Shown: positions 14,978 to 23,222, counted from the stretch's first letter. The stretch: 41,789 nt of DNA from Patescibacteria group bacterium (GCA_020148055.1 JAHCRF010000005.1:1-41789); one strand, 5' to 3'. The notes: generated from the letters alone by a model not told the origin. Program-made: numbers and translations.

Positions 14978-16306
14978 ATGAATTATTTTATTATAACTTA
15001 CGGATGTCAAATGAATAGAAGTGATTCTGAAAGAATTGCTGCAGTTTTAGAGAAAATGAATTATGAAAAAGCTTCAAATATTAATGAGGCTGATTTGATA
15101 GTGGTTAATATGTGCTCGGTAAGGCAATCGGCAGTTGATAGAGTTTATGGAAACATAAAAAATTTCGAAAAATTGAAAAGAAAAAATAAAAATCTAAAAA
15201 CTTTATTGACTGGTTGTATTTTAAAATCAGATTTAGAAAAATTTAAAAAACATTTTGATTTTATTTTATCGATTAAAGCACTTTCTTATTGGCTAGAAAT
15301 TTTGAGAAAAGGGAAATACTTTTATTATCCCGATCCAAGAGATGACAAATTTAATGAAGAGTTTAATGCTTTCTATTTAAAAGAAAAACAAAAATACTCA
15401 AATAATTTTTCAGCCTTTGTGCCAATTATGACAGGGTGTAATAATTTTTGTGCTTTTTGCGTTGTTCCCTATGTTAGAGGACCTGAAATTTCAAGAAAAG
15501 CAAAAGATATAATTCTTGAGATTGAAAATCTTATAAAAAATAACTTTAAAGAAATTTGGCTCTTAGGACAAAATGTAAATAGCTACAAAGATGCAAATAT
15601 TAACTTTCCAAAACTTTTGAAAATGGTAAATGAAATCCCCGGTAATTTCTGGATAAGATTTACTTCTTCTTATCCGAGAGATTTCTCTGATGAATTAATT
15701 GATACGATGGCTGAATGTGAAAAAGTGACCGAATATTTGAATTTGCCAGTTCAATCAGGAGATGATGAAATTTTGAAGAAAATGAATCGCCCTTATACTA
15801 TTGAGAAATATAAAAAAAGAGTGAAAAAAATCCGAGAGAAAATTCCTAATCTTACTTTATCCACTGATATTATTGTTGGTTTTCCAGGCGAAACTGAAAA
15901 ACAATTTAAAAATACCCTATCGCTTTTTAAAGAAATAAAATTCGATATGGCCTATATTGCAAGGTATTCTCCTCGGCCTGGCACTGTGGCAGCAAAATTG
16001 AAAGATAATGTTCCATTAAAAGAAAAAGAAGAAAGACGGAAAACTTTAACCGAAATTTTAAAAGAAACTGCTTTAGAAAAAAATAAAAAATATGTTGGAA
16101 AAGAAGTTGAAGTTCTCGTGAATGAATCACGAATTATAAATAATGAATTACGAATATTTTTAGGTAAAACACGGGCTTATAAAACTGTAAAAGTTCAAAT
16201 ACCAGATACTAGATACCAAATACCTAATACTAATTTAATTGGCCAGTTTGTAAAAGTCAAAATCGTTGACGCTTTGCCCTGGGGTCTAAAAGGAATTTTG
16301 ATATAA
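14978..16306 (+). CDS. miaB: tRNA-2-methylthio-N6-dimethylallyladenosine synthase MiaB
   Basis: A radical-SAM methylthiotransferase that adds the ms2 group to i6A37. The N-terminal MTTase domain holds the auxiliary-cluster cysteines in YGCQMNRSDSERI, VNMCSVRQSAVDR and LLTGCILKSD. The radical-SAM CxxxCxxC motif is in MTGCNNFCAFCVVPYVRGPE (about residues 151-170). TSSYPRDFSDELI and LNLPVQSGDDEILKKMNRPY follow, with a C-terminal TRAM domain from about 372. Within the TRAM domain two stretches, RIINNELRI and IPDTRYQIPNTN, are encoded by short dispersed repeats. miaA, which makes its substrate, lies 0.6 kb downstream on the same strand. Confidence 0.94.
   Translation: MNYFIITYGCQMNRSDSERIAAVLEKMNYEKASNINEADLIVVNMCSVRQSAVDRVYGNIKNFEKLKRKNKNLKTLLTGCILKSDLEKFKKHFDFILSIKALSYWLEILRKGKYFYYPDPRDDKFNEEFNAFYLKEKQKYSNNFSAFVPIMTGCNNFCAFCVVPYVRGPEISRKAKDIILEIENLIKNNFKEIWLLGQNVNSYKDANINFPKLLKMVNEIPGNFWIRFTSSYPRDFSDELIDTMAECEKVTEYLNLPVQSGDDEILKKMNRPYTIEKYKKRVKKIREKIPNLTLSTDIIVGFPGETEKQFKNTLSLFKEIKFDMAYIARYSPRPGTVAAKLKDNVPLKEKEERRKTLTEILKETALEKNKKYVGKEVEVLVNESRIINNELRIFLGKTRAYKTVKVQIPDTRYQIPNTNLIGQFVKVKIVDALPWGLKGILI
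16125..16232. repeat. two short tandem-repeat insertions in the miaB TRAM domain
   Basis: 16125-16155 holds CACGAATTATAAATAATGAA-type repeats of (A)CGAATTA/TGAATTA. 16199-16232 repeats units like ATACCAGATACTAGATACCA / ATACCTAATACTA. Both encode low-complexity polar residues in frame and differ from the flanking domain. A related ATTCGTAATTCTTGATTCTT stretch sits in murB. Confidence 0.6.
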
Positions 16307-16313
16307 ATAAAAG

Positions 16314-16341
16314 AAGGTCTTAGTTTTGAGACTAGGACCTT
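16314..16341 (-). terminator. terminator of the minus-strand 137-residue gene (convergent with miaB)
   Basis: An 11-bp stem, AAGGTCTTAGT with ACTAGGACCTT (one mismatch position that is a G-T pair on one strand), loop TTTGAG. On the minus strand it is followed by a T-rich CTTTTATTTAT tract. On the plus strand there is no T-run, so it mainly serves the minus strand, but it may also stop miaB. Confidence 0.65.
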
Positions 16342-16372
16342 ACTTAGCTCTTAAAAAGTTGTTCTAAGGAAA

Positions 16373-16786
16373 TTATTTTTTCTCCTCGGCTTTTAGATAT
16401 TTTGGGTAGTATTCCTGTGCTTTTTTTACAGCTTTGCCTGGAATCTTTAGGATCGGATACTTTTCATTAGATAATTCTTCACATTTGCCAAAGTATTTTC
16501 TTACTTTTGCAACATTGTCATGGTATATGGCTAACCCACCAGCGATTTCGTACCACATCCTTGCTCTTACCGTATCGCCAGATTTTTCGAATTTTTTTGC
16601 CTTTTTGGCTGCTTCTCCCATTGAAGTTCCTATCTTTCGAGGGTCTAAAAACATTGTGTTAAGCAATGCTTCATAGACTTCTTTATCATCACCGCAAAGC
16701 TTTTCCAGGTCAGTGATTATCTCTGTTACTTCTTCTTCGGTCTTCTCTTCTTTTTTCTTCTTTCTAAACCTATCAAGAATTCCCAA
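16373..16786 (-). CDS. unknown small helical cytoplasmic protein
   Basis: 137 residues starting MGILDRFRKKKKEEKTEEEV. After a basic/acidic N-terminus come three or four helices (DLEKLCGDDKEVYEALLNTM, GEAAKKAKKFEKSGDTVRAR, MWYEIAGGLAIYHDNVAKVR) with a TPR-like helix-turn-helix feel, and a Lys-rich end. There is no catalytic motif or membrane segment. I do not recognise the family. The start follows a good ribosome-binding stretch (AAAAGGAGGG). It has its own promoter and terminator, so it is a single-gene unit set against the plus-strand block. Confidence 0.72.
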   Translation of the reverse strand: MGILDRFRKKKKEEKTEEEVTEIITDLEKLCGDDKEVYEALLNTMFLDPRKIGTSMGEAAKKAKKFEKSGDTVRARMWYEIAGGLAIYHDNVAKVRKYFGKCEELSNEKYPILKIPGKAVKKAQEYYPKYLKAEEKK

Positions 16787-16823
16787 CTTTATTTCCCTCC
16801 TTTTAACTTAAACAGCTGTTGGT

Positions 16824-16853
16824 ATAATAACATAAAAACAAATATTATGTCAA
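16824..16853 (-). promoter_or_regulatory. promoter of the 137-residue gene
   Basis: On the minus strand TTGACA (16848-16853), an 18-base spacer and TATTAT (16824-16829), about 40 bases before the start codon. Confidence 0.75.
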
Positions 16854-16858
16854 ATTAA

Positions 16859-16876
16859 GCCGGGGCCACTCTCGGC
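16859..16876 (+). terminator. terminator-like hairpin upstream of miaA
   Basis: GCCGGGG pairs with CTCTCGGC (two G-T pairs, loop CCA) and is followed by TTTTTATTATTTTT on the plus strand. It could stop readthrough from upstream before the miaA promoter, or attenuate a longer miaA transcript. Confidence 0.5.
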
Positions 16877-16919
16877 CTTTTTATTATTTTTAAAATTTAA
16901 TTTAATATAAATATAGAGT

Positions 16920-17846
16920 ATGAAAAAAGAAAAGTTGCCAAAATTAATTGTAATCTTAGGACCAACAGCTTCTGGAAAAACAGAACTGGCAATTAAATTA
17001 GCCAAAAAATTTAATGGTGAGATTGTTTCGGCTGACTCAAGACAGGTTTATAGAGAAATGGATATCGGAACGGCAAAACCACTAAAGCAACAAGAGGCCA
17101 AGGACAAGAAACAAGAATATATAGTTAAAGGTGTCCCTCACTACATGATAGACATCGTTAATCCTGATGAAGAGTTTAACGTGGCGATTTATAAAAAAAT
17201 AGCAATAAAAGCCATTAAAAATATTCAAAAAAGGGAAAAGTTGCCATTTTTAGTTGGCGGAACAGGGCTTTATATTCAGGCAATTGTTGATAATATTGAC
17301 TTTCCAAGAGTTCCTCCTCAAAAGAAACTAAGAAAAAAATTGGAGAAAAAAACTAAAAAAGAATTATTCAAAATTTATAGAGAATTAGATCCTGAAGGAG
17401 CAAAATTGATTGATAAAGAAAATAAAAGAAGATTAATTAGAGCAATTGAAGTTTGTAAAGCTACAAAAAAATCTTTCTGGCAACAAAGAAAGAAAGGAAA
17501 ACCACTTTTTGATGTTTTACAGATTGGAATAAAACTGCCAAAAACTGAATTAAAAAAGAGAGTTGAGAAAAGAATAGATAAAATGTTTAAATTAGGATTA
17601 GAAAGAGAAGTAAAAAAATTAATTAAAAAATATGGATGGAATATTCCTTCGATGCAAGCAATTGACTACCAGGAATGGAAAAATTATTTTAAAGGAAAAA
17701 TTAAATTAGAAGAAATAAAAAAAGAGATTAAAATTCACACTCTTCAATTTTCCAAACGTCAGATGACTTGGTTTAAGCGCAATAAAAGAATCCACTGGAT
17801 AAAAAATTATCAAAAGGCAAAAAAATTGATAAAAAAAGTATTTTAA
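16920..17846 (+). CDS. miaA: tRNA dimethylallyltransferase MiaA
   Basis: Transfers the dimethylallyl group to A37, giving the substrate of MiaB. The P-loop ILGPTASGKTELAIKLA (about residues 11-27) and DSRQVYREMDIGTAKP (about 40-55) are both diagnostic. VGGTGLYIQAIVD follows, and KRRLIRAIEVCKATKK in the middle domain. The C-terminal part has AIDYQEW and TLQFSKRQMTWFKRN. Length 308 is normal. A TATAAA box ends about eight bases before the ATG, with no ribosome-binding site between them, so the mRNA may be leaderless. It stops 28 bp from the convergent gatB. Confidence 0.96.
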   Translation: MKKEKLPKLIVILGPTASGKTELAIKLAKKFNGEIVSADSRQVYREMDIGTAKPLKQQEAKDKKQEYIVKGVPHYMIDIVNPDEEFNVAIYKKIAIKAIKNIQKREKLPFLVGGTGLYIQAIVDNIDFPRVPPQKKLRKKLEKKTKKELFKIYRELDPEGAKLIDKENKRRLIRAIEVCKATKKSFWQQRKKGKPLFDVLQIGIKLPKTELKKRVEKRIDKMFKLGLEREVKKLIKKYGWNIPSMQAIDYQEWKNYFKGKIKLEEIKKEIKIHTLQFSKRQMTWFKRNKRIHWIKNYQKAKKLIKKVF

Positions 17847-17873
17847 GGGGATGCTATTTATATAATAATATTG

Positions 17874-19319
17874 CTAAGAAATCTTATCAAGAACTCTACC
17901 TAATATCTTTCTGACAATCTGAGGGTTAGCTCTTCCTTTGGTCACTACCATCACCTGACCGATTAAAAATTGAAGGGCGTTTTCTTTTCCTTTTTTGAAA
18001 TCTAAAACTGCCTTTTGGTTTTTTGAAATGACCTCTTTGATAGTCTTTTCAATCTCGACCTCATCGGTAACTAATGAGAGTTCTTTTTCCTCAATAATGT
18101 GGGAAGGGTCAGCTCCGGCTTTAAACATTTCCTCAAGCACGGTTTTGGCGATTTTGCTTGAAATTTTTCCATCAGCAATCAAAGTAATAAACTCAGCAAA
18201 ATTTTCAGGAGTTATCAAAAAATCTTCACCGGAAACCGAAGCTCCCTTTAATAATCCTTGTAAATCGGTAATCAGATAATTTGTTGCCAATTTTATTAAT
18301 TTTGAGAGTTTCTCAGGTGAAAGTCTTGGTTCAAATTCACTTACTACTTTTTCAAAATATTCTCCCAAATCCTTATTCTGAACAAAAAACTCCACTGTTA
18401 AATCTTTGAGTTTATATTCTTTTTTAAATCTTTTTCTTCTCTGCTGGGGAAGTTCAGGAATTTCAGCTCCAATTTCGTCAATCTCCTCTTTTCTAAAATG
18501 AAGAGGTGGTAAATCTGGTTCAGGGAAATAGCGATAATCGTGAGCTTCTTCCTTTTCTCTTTGAGATAAAGTCACTCCCCTACTTTCATCCCAACCTCGA
18601 GTTTCTTGAATAACTTTTTTACCTAAATCCAAAACTCTTGTTTGTCTTTCAATTTCATAATCAATTGCTCGCTCGACCGCTCTAAAAGAGTTTAAATTTT
18701 TAATCTCAACTTTTGTTCCCAATTTTCTTGTTGCTTGGAGTGAAACATTTACTTCTACTCTCATTTGTCCTTTTTCCATATCAGCATTAGAAACATTTAA
18801 ATAGCGTAAAATCAACTGGAATTCCTCGGCAAATTTCCTTGCCTCTTTAGCGGATTTCAAATCTGGCTTAGTTACTAATTCCATTAAAGGAATCCCAGCC
18901 CGATTAAAATCAACCAAAGAATAATCTTTTTCGTGAATTAACCTGCCAGTATCTTCTTCAAGATGAACTCTTTTGATTCTAATTTTCTTTCTATTTATCA
19001 GCAAAAATCCATCTTTACAAAGCGGCATATCATATTGGGAAATCTGGTACCCCTTAGGTAAATCAGGATAGAAATAACTTTTTCGATCAAATTTAGAATA
19101 TTCAAGAATTTGACAATTTAGAGCTAAACCAGTTTTTATTACTTTTTTAACTGCTTCCTTATTTATCACTGGAAGTGTACCCGGGTGTCCAAGGCATATC
19201 GGGCACACGTTGATATTAGGATGTTTTTCATCCGGATCGTTTGGACAAGAACAAAACATTTTTGATTTTGTATTTAACTCAACATGAATTTCTAGGCCAA
19301 TTACTGGTTGGTATTTCAT
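17874..19319 (-). CDS. gatB: aspartyl/glutamyl-tRNA amidotransferase subunit B
   Basis: Part of GatCAB, which converts Glu-tRNA-Gln (and Asp-tRNA-Asn) to the amide. It starts YQPVIGLEIHVELNTKSKMF with CSCPN, then CLGHPGTLPVIN, the kinase-like core KSYFYPDLPKGYQISQYDMP (about residues 75-94) and RIKRVHLEEDTGRLIHE. The C-terminal YqeY-like tail ends in LIGQVMVVTKGRANPQIVRK. Length 481 is normal. gatA and gatC are not in the window. It follows deoC after 44 bases that contain one of the CGAGAAC palindromes. Confidence 0.96.
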   Translation of the reverse strand: MKYQPVIGLEIHVELNTKSKMFCSCPNDPDEKHPNINVCPICLGHPGTLPVINKEAVKKVIKTGLALNCQILEYSKFDRKSYFYPDLPKGYQISQYDMPLCKDGFLLINRKKIRIKRVHLEEDTGRLIHEKDYSLVDFNRAGIPLMELVTKPDLKSAKEARKFAEEFQLILRYLNVSNADMEKGQMRVEVNVSLQATRKLGTKVEIKNLNSFRAVERAIDYEIERQTRVLDLGKKVIQETRGWDESRGVTLSQREKEEAHDYRYFPEPDLPPLHFRKEEIDEIGAEIPELPQQRRKRFKKEYKLKDLTVEFFVQNKDLGEYFEKVVSEFEPRLSPEKLSKLIKLATNYLITDLQGLLKGASVSGEDFLITPENFAEFITLIADGKISSKIAKTVLEEMFKAGADPSHIIEEKELSLVTDEVEIEKTIKEVISKNQKAVLDFKKGKENALQFLIGQVMVVTKGRANPQIVRKILGRVLDKIS

Positions 19320-19329
19320 ATAAGTAATG

Positions 19330-19354
19330 TAGTCCGAGAACAGTTCTCGGACTA
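19330..19354. repeat. CGAGAAC-W-GTTCTCG palindrome, copy 2 (deoC/gatB gap)
   Basis: A perfect 25-bp palindrome, arms TAGTCCGAGAAC and GTTCTCGGACTA around a central A (19342). It lies 11 bases upstream of the gatB start on the minus strand, fully inside a 44-base gap. The hairpin would sit where ribosomes load on gatB. Confidence 0.85.
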
Positions 19355-19363
19355 GTTTATAGT

Positions 19364-20038
19364 TTAGTATTTTCCTCTATCCTTGGTCTTCTTTACGCCT
19401 TCCATAATCTCCACGCCTGAACTTGTGCCAATAATGTCTGCGCCGGCTCTTAACATCGTTTTAAAATCTTTTATAGTTTTAATACTACCTGAGGCTTTAA
19501 TTTTAAGTCCAGGAGCTGATTTTCTCATAATTTTTAAATGTTTAGCTTTCTCTTTTAATTCAAATCTATCTAAGGGGTCTCTTTCAGTAGCTGTTTTTAC
19601 ACAGAAAGCCCCAGATTTTTTAACGATTTGAGAGGCCTTTTCGATTTCAGTATCAGTTAAGAAACCAGAGCCAATAATTACTTTTGTTGGTAAAATTTTT
19701 GAAATTTCCTTTAAATCTTTCAAGACTTTTTTATATCGTTGATATTTTAAATCAACAATATTCATCACCACATCTAACTCATCAACTCCATCTTTTTTAG
19801 CTTTCTGGCAAATTTTCATTCTTTTTGAATGAGGGGAGATTCCCATTGGTGGATCCACTAAAACCACAACTTTTATATCAGTTCCTTTTAATTCCTTTTT
19901 CACTAATTTCACCCATTTTGGATTAATACAAACCCCTCGAAAGTTATATTTTTTGGCTTCCTGACAAGTCCTTTTTATATCTTTTGTCGTAGCATCAGGT
20001 CTTATATTTGTATGATCAATTATTTTTGCGATTTTCAT
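19364..20038 (-). CDS. deoC: deoxyribose-phosphate aldolase
   Basis: Interconverts deoxyribose 5-phosphate with acetaldehyde and glyceraldehyde 3-phosphate; in CPR it is commonly part of nucleotide salvage. The TIM barrel begins IDHTNIRPDATTKDI. GVCINPKWV, DELDVVMNI (catalytic Asp), and KVIIGSGFL follow. The Schiff-base Lys is in FCVKTATERD (about residue 149) and the second catalytic Lys in LKIKASGSIKT (about 178). The usual STGF loop after the Schiff-base Lys reads ATERD, a moderate deviation. It overlaps the upstream CYTH gene by 23 bp. Confidence 0.9.
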   Translation of the reverse strand: MKIAKIIDHTNIRPDATTKDIKRTCQEAKKYNFRGVCINPKWVKLVKKELKGTDIKVVVLVDPPMGISPHSKRMKICQKAKKDGVDELDVVMNIVDLKYQRYKKVLKDLKEISKILPTKVIIGSGFLTDTEIEKASQIVKKSGAFCVKTATERDPLDRFELKEKAKHLKIMRKSAPGLKIKASGSIKTIKDFKTMLRAGADIIGTSSGVEIMEGVKKTKDRGKY

Positions 20039-20570
20039 ATCTTAAAATCTTTTTCCAATTATTTTTATAATATTCAAATTTTTGATTAAAGATCTTTTTT
20101 GGAGTAATTTTTATTCCTAAAGATTTTAATTTATTTTTTAAATTTTTATAAATTTTTTTTGCCTCCTTTACCTTTCCAATTTTTTCCAATTCAATAATGA
20201 AACCATAACTTTTTGTATCGTCGAGTAAAACCTTTATGCCTTTCCATTGATAAATCCTTCTCTTGCGAAACCATCTAATTTTAACTTTAAATCCCAATTT
20301 TTTGAGTAATTCTTCAAGTTTTCTAAAATCTTTTTTATCACATTTAACCTCCATTTCTTCTCGGGAATCCTCGTGTATTTTCCCTTCTTTTAAAATAAGA
20401 AAAGAATTTTTGCCATTAAAACGGATTCTTAAATCCTTTGGGCCTGAAAAGTAAACAGTCTCTTCTTTTATTGAATCAATAAATTTAGCTTCCTTATTTA
20501 ATCTTTTGAACAGCCTTTTAGATTCTTCTTTGGTAATAAAACTCCGAACTTCAATCTCGATGTTTTTCAT
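20016..20570 (-). CDS. CYTH-domain protein (class IV adenylate cyclase / triphosphatase-like)
   Basis: 184 residues. The N-terminal motif NIEIEVRSF is the ExExK-type signature of the CYTH tunnel fold, with R in place of K. Inward-facing charged residues follow in LRIRFNGKNSFLILKEG, EEMEVKCDKKDF, RRIYQWKGIKVLLDDTKSYG and FIIELE. The family binds triphosphate-containing substrates and metal, and includes class IV adenylate cyclases and (thiamine) triphosphatases. Which reaction applies cannot be told. It starts inside tmk (20-bp overlap) and ends inside deoC, so the three are tightly coupled and a nucleotide-related role is likely. Confidence 0.85.
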   Translation of the reverse strand: MKNIEIEVRSFITKEESKRLFKRLNKEAKFIDSIKEETVYFSGPKDLRIRFNGKNSFLILKEGKIHEDSREEMEVKCDKKDFRKLEELLKKLGFKVKIRWFRKRRIYQWKGIKVLLDDTKSYGFIIELEKIGKVKEAKKIYKNLKNKLKSLGIKITPKKIFNQKFEYYKNNWKKILRYENRKNN

Positions 20571-21189
20571 ATAAGAATTTTAATTGCAGTTTTACGTCTT
20601 CGGATACTTCCCTAATAGCTCTTTCACCATCTATTACCACCCAGTTCGTATAAATTTGATTTTTAATCAATTTTTCATAAAAATTAGCTACTTTCTCAAT
20701 AAATTGTTTGTTTGACTCATGTCTATCTAAATTATTTTTCTCTTTTAGTTTTCTTTGGATTCCAGTCTCAGGTGAAATTTTGAGATAAAGTATCAAATCG
20801 GGTTTGGGAAGCTCGAAAATCTCAGCAATATTAAGCGCTTCAGATAGAGAAAATTTTTGAGCACATTGATAAGCCAAAGTAGAAGCAAAATATCTATCAG
20901 AAACTATAATTTCTCCTTCTTTTTGCCATCTCTCAATCTTCTCTTTATCTTTTAAGAAATCTGAGAAATAGAGTAAAAATTGAACTCGAGGTGAAAAGTC
21001 ATATTTCCTATGAAGAAATTGATGAATTAATTCACCGATCGGCCCACGGTTATCAGGAAAAGACAATTTCTTAACTAGTTTTCCTTGTTCTTTAAAAAAG
21101 TCGAATAACAATTCACTTTGAGTTTCGCCTCCTGCTCCTTCAATTCCTTCAAAAACAATTAATTTACCAGCGTAGGGATTCTTCCTCAT
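20551..21189 (-). CDS. tmk: thymidylate kinase with atypical P-loop
   Basis: Phosphorylates dTMP to dTDP. The family is clear: LIVFEGIEGAG (P-loop region), SFPDNRGPIGELIHQFL (like the FPR...G.I...L segment), the DRY motif in IVSDRYFASTLAYQ (about residues 95-108) and a lid with LDRHESNKQF. Length 212 is standard. The P-loop reads GIEGAGGETQ where the family has GxxGxGK(S/T)TQ, so the Walker A lysine is Gly. DRY and the TMP-binding residues remain. It starts at an ATG six bases after TATAAT and overlaps the CYTH gene by 20 bp. Confidence 0.9.
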   Translation of the reverse strand: MRKNPYAGKLIVFEGIEGAGGETQSELLFDFFKEQGKLVKKLSFPDNRGPIGELIHQFLHRKYDFSPRVQFLLYFSDFLKDKEKIERWQKEGEIIVSDRYFASTLAYQCAQKFSLSEALNIAEIFELPKPDLILYLKISPETGIQRKLKEKNNLDRHESNKQFIEKVANFYEKLIKNQIYTNWVVIDGERAIREVSEDVKLQLKFLYEKHRD

Positions 21190-21195
21190 ATCTTA

Positions 21196-21201
21196 ATTAT
21201 A
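21196..21201 (-). promoter_or_regulatory. -10 box for a near-leaderless tmk mRNA
   Basis: TATAAT on the minus strand, six bases (TAAGAT) before the tmk ATG. The -35 region is poor (TTTTTC-like). No ribosome-binding site fits between. Confidence 0.6.
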
Positions 21202-21223
21202 TCGGATTTTTCGAAAAGAAAAA

Positions 21224-21243
21224 GTCCTGCCAAATTGCAGGAC
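21224..21243 (-). terminator. terminator of the divergent Dcd-fold gene
   Basis: A perfect 7-bp stem GTCCTGC/GCAGGAC with a 6-base loop, followed on the minus strand by TTTTTCTTTT. It separates the Dcd-fold gene (stop 21254) from tmk. Confidence 0.85.
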
Positions 21244-21253
21244 ACATTTTGTT

Positions 21254-21904
21254 TTAAAGGGCTATATCCACAGGAGAAGACAATAGTTCAAACCTTGCCT
21301 GGAAAATCGGCAGTCCAGGGGAAAGAGCTATAGGGCGATTGCCAGAGTTTTTAACATTGAGCGCTACTCTCCCAATAAATCCTGGTTTAAGGAAAATTGT
21401 TCCTCCAATGATCTCTAGGCCGTATCTTGCAAATTCCTTTTTAATGGTAACCTGAGCTATTAGATCTGTTGGGATTCCGAGAAGTTGTTTTGTCTCTATC
21501 CTGAGGAAAGTTCTTGGACTCGGATGAAGAAAAATTTTTTCTTCAGAAGAAATCTCGAATTTCTCCTTAAGACTTTTAGGTTGAGAAAAGTCTACGCAGA
21601 TTTCGCTTCTCGTCGAGGGATTTTCTGGGATTTTCATCTTCCCTATTTCAAGAGTTAAAGAGCAAGGACCAAGTAGTTTTTCGGGATTAAACCAGGAACC
21701 AGAAGTAATGTCGTGATGCATCTCAGCAATAATTATCTTTCCTTTGTTAAGGAGTCTCTGTATTCTTTCGTTAAGCTTCTCTACTTCCCTTCTCTCGGCT
21801 AATTCTATTGCTGCTGTTGGAGTCGGAAATGCTCCGGCTGGATTAATAAAGCATTCCTTAAGATCTGTCAATCTTAGCAAAATATTCTTCTCTGAAAGGA
21901 TCAA
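21254..21904 (-). CDS. divergent Dcd/dUTPase-fold protein without the catalytic glutamate
   Basis: The best start is the TTG at 21902-21904, seven bases after GGAGG. It gives 216 residues beginning (M)ILSEKNILL, like the MILSDRDI start of dCTP deaminase; the frame is open 16 codons further upstream but without a ribosome-binding site. The second half matches the Dcd/dUTPase fold: LLGPCSLTLEIG, RTFLRIETKQL, VTIKKEFARYGLEI and LKPGFIGRVALNVKNSGNRP, ending GLPIFQARFELL. The catalytic Glu of Dcd (PGWxGxxxLE) is replaced by Asn (PGFIGRVALN) and the GRSSLARLG phosphate loop reads IKKEFARYG. An insert of about 60 residues follows the N-terminus. It is probably not a deaminase and may be a nucleotide sensor or structural partner. 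It is flanked by terminators on both sides. Confidence 0.75.
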   Translation of the reverse strand: MILSEKNILLRLTDLKECFINPAGAFPTPTAAIELAERREVEKLNERIQRLLNKGKIIIAEMHHDITSGSWFNPEKLLGPCSLTLEIGKMKIPENPSTRSEICVDFSQPKSLKEKFEISSEEKIFLHPSPRTFLRIETKQLLGIPTDLIAQVTIKKEFARYGLEIIGGTIFLKPGFIGRVALNVKNSGNRPIALSPGLPIFQARFELLSSPVDIAL

Positions 21905-21956
21905 TACATCGCCTCCTTTTAAATTTACTAACCTCCGATTGTTTTTTAGCAAAAAT

Positions 21957-21987
21957 AATAATCCCTGTCAATTTGGCAGGGATTATT
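21957..21987 (-). terminator. terminator at the end of glyA
   Basis: A perfect 11-bp stem AATAATCCCTG/CAGGGATTATT with a 9-base loop, followed on the minus strand by TATTTTT. It overlaps the first two bases of the glyA stop codon and closes the dcd-thyX-like-dut-like-glyA transcript. Confidence 0.85.
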
Positions 21988-23221
21988 AGGCTTTGAAACA
22001 ATATTTTAGTTTTTTAAAACTCTTTCTAAATTTAATTACCTTTCTTTTAATTTTTTCCGGACTTTTTTTGTCTAAAATTACTTCTTTCATAAATTTAGCA
22101 ATTTGTTTTATTTCTTTTCCTTTCATCCCGAATCTGGTCATTTCTTGAACCCCAATTCTGAGACCGGCTGGATGTATTACATCTATCTTCTCCTCACCGG
22201 GAAGAACATTTTTGTTTAAAATAATGTTAGCTTTCTCCAATAGCTTAGCTACGAAATCTCCTCCCCCATTTTCTCTAACATCAACGACTATCTGATGGCT
22301 TTGAGTAAATCCTTTTTCTTTTCCTAAAACATTAAAACTCAAATTATAAAGTTCTTTAGCTAAAGATTTTGCATTTTTAATAACTTGTCTTGCATAACTT
22401 TTTCCGAATTTTTTCATTTCTAATAAAGTTAAATAAAGGGCTGGAATTCTATGAAGATGGTGATTAGATAAAACTCCAGGGAAAACTTTTTTTTGAATTT
22501 TCTTTTGAAGGTCTTTCTCAATATTTCCCAAAATTATTCCTCCTTGAGGTCCTGGAAAAGTTTTGTGAGTGGATGAAGTTATGATATCTGCTCCTTCTTT
22601 CAAAGGGTTTTGAAAAAAGCCAGCGCAAATTAAGCCAAAGACATGGGCGGCATCATAAATTATTTTTGTCTTAGTTTTTTGACAAATTCTTTTTAATTCT
22701 TTTACAGGTTGAGGAAATAAAATTACCGAACCTCCGAGAACGATAAATTTTGGCTTTATTTTTAAAATTTTCTTTTTCGCTTTTTCCAAATCAATATTCA
22801 AAATTTTTTCATTGAAATCGAAATGAAAAACCTTCAGCCCCAATAGACCAGCTGCTCCCGGTATTTCATGAGAAACATGAGAACCTCCCTGAAATCCTAA
22901 AGTCAAAATTTTATCTCCTTTTTTCGCTAGAGTAGAAAAAGTAGCTAAATTAGATATCGTCCCGGAAATTGGGCGAACGTCAACAAAATTTGCTTTAAAG
23001 TGGCTTTTAAATTTTTCAATCGTTCTATTTTCTATTTCATCAAAATATTTTAATCCTTGATAATATCTCTTGAAAGGAAGACCTTCTGCATATCTGTGCA
23101 TTAAATCAGAAAGATAAACTCTTTCAGCCAAAGGTGACATTACATTTTCTGAGGCAATCAAATTTATACAATTTCCCCGCCACTCTTGATGTTTTTTGAA
23201 CAAGCTTAATAATTTTTTCAT
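21986..23221 (-). CDS. glyA: serine hydroxymethyltransferase
   Basis: A PLP enzyme making glycine and 5,10-methylene-tetrahydrofolate. INLIASENVMSPLAER and HRYAEGLPFKRYYQGLKYFD are diagnostic (residues 20-63). VDVRPISGTISNLATFS and GGSHVSHEIPGAAGLLG follow. The PLP Lys is in TSSTHKTFPGPQGGIIL (about residue 220), and GLRIGVQEMTRFGM is near the end. Length 411 is normal. It starts one base after the dut-like stop. Beside a ThyX-like gene, its likely job here is to supply the methylene group for dTMP synthesis. Confidence 0.96.
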   Translation of the reverse strand: MKKLLSLFKKHQEWRGNCINLIASENVMSPLAERVYLSDLMHRYAEGLPFKRYYQGLKYFDEIENRTIEKFKSHFKANFVDVRPISGTISNLATFSTLAKKGDKILTLGFQGGSHVSHEIPGAAGLLGLKVFHFDFNEKILNIDLEKAKKKILKIKPKFIVLGGSVILFPQPVKELKRICQKTKTKIIYDAAHVFGLICAGFFQNPLKEGADIITSSTHKTFPGPQGGIILGNIEKDLQKKIQKKVFPGVLSNHHLHRIPALYLTLLEMKKFGKSYARQVIKNAKSLAKELYNLSFNVLGKEKGFTQSHQIVVDVRENGGGDFVAKLLEKANIILNKNVLPGEEKIDVIHPAGLRIGVQEMTRFGMKGKEIKQIAKFMKEVILDKKSPEKIKRKVIKFRKSFKKLKYCFKA

Positions 23222-23222
23222 T

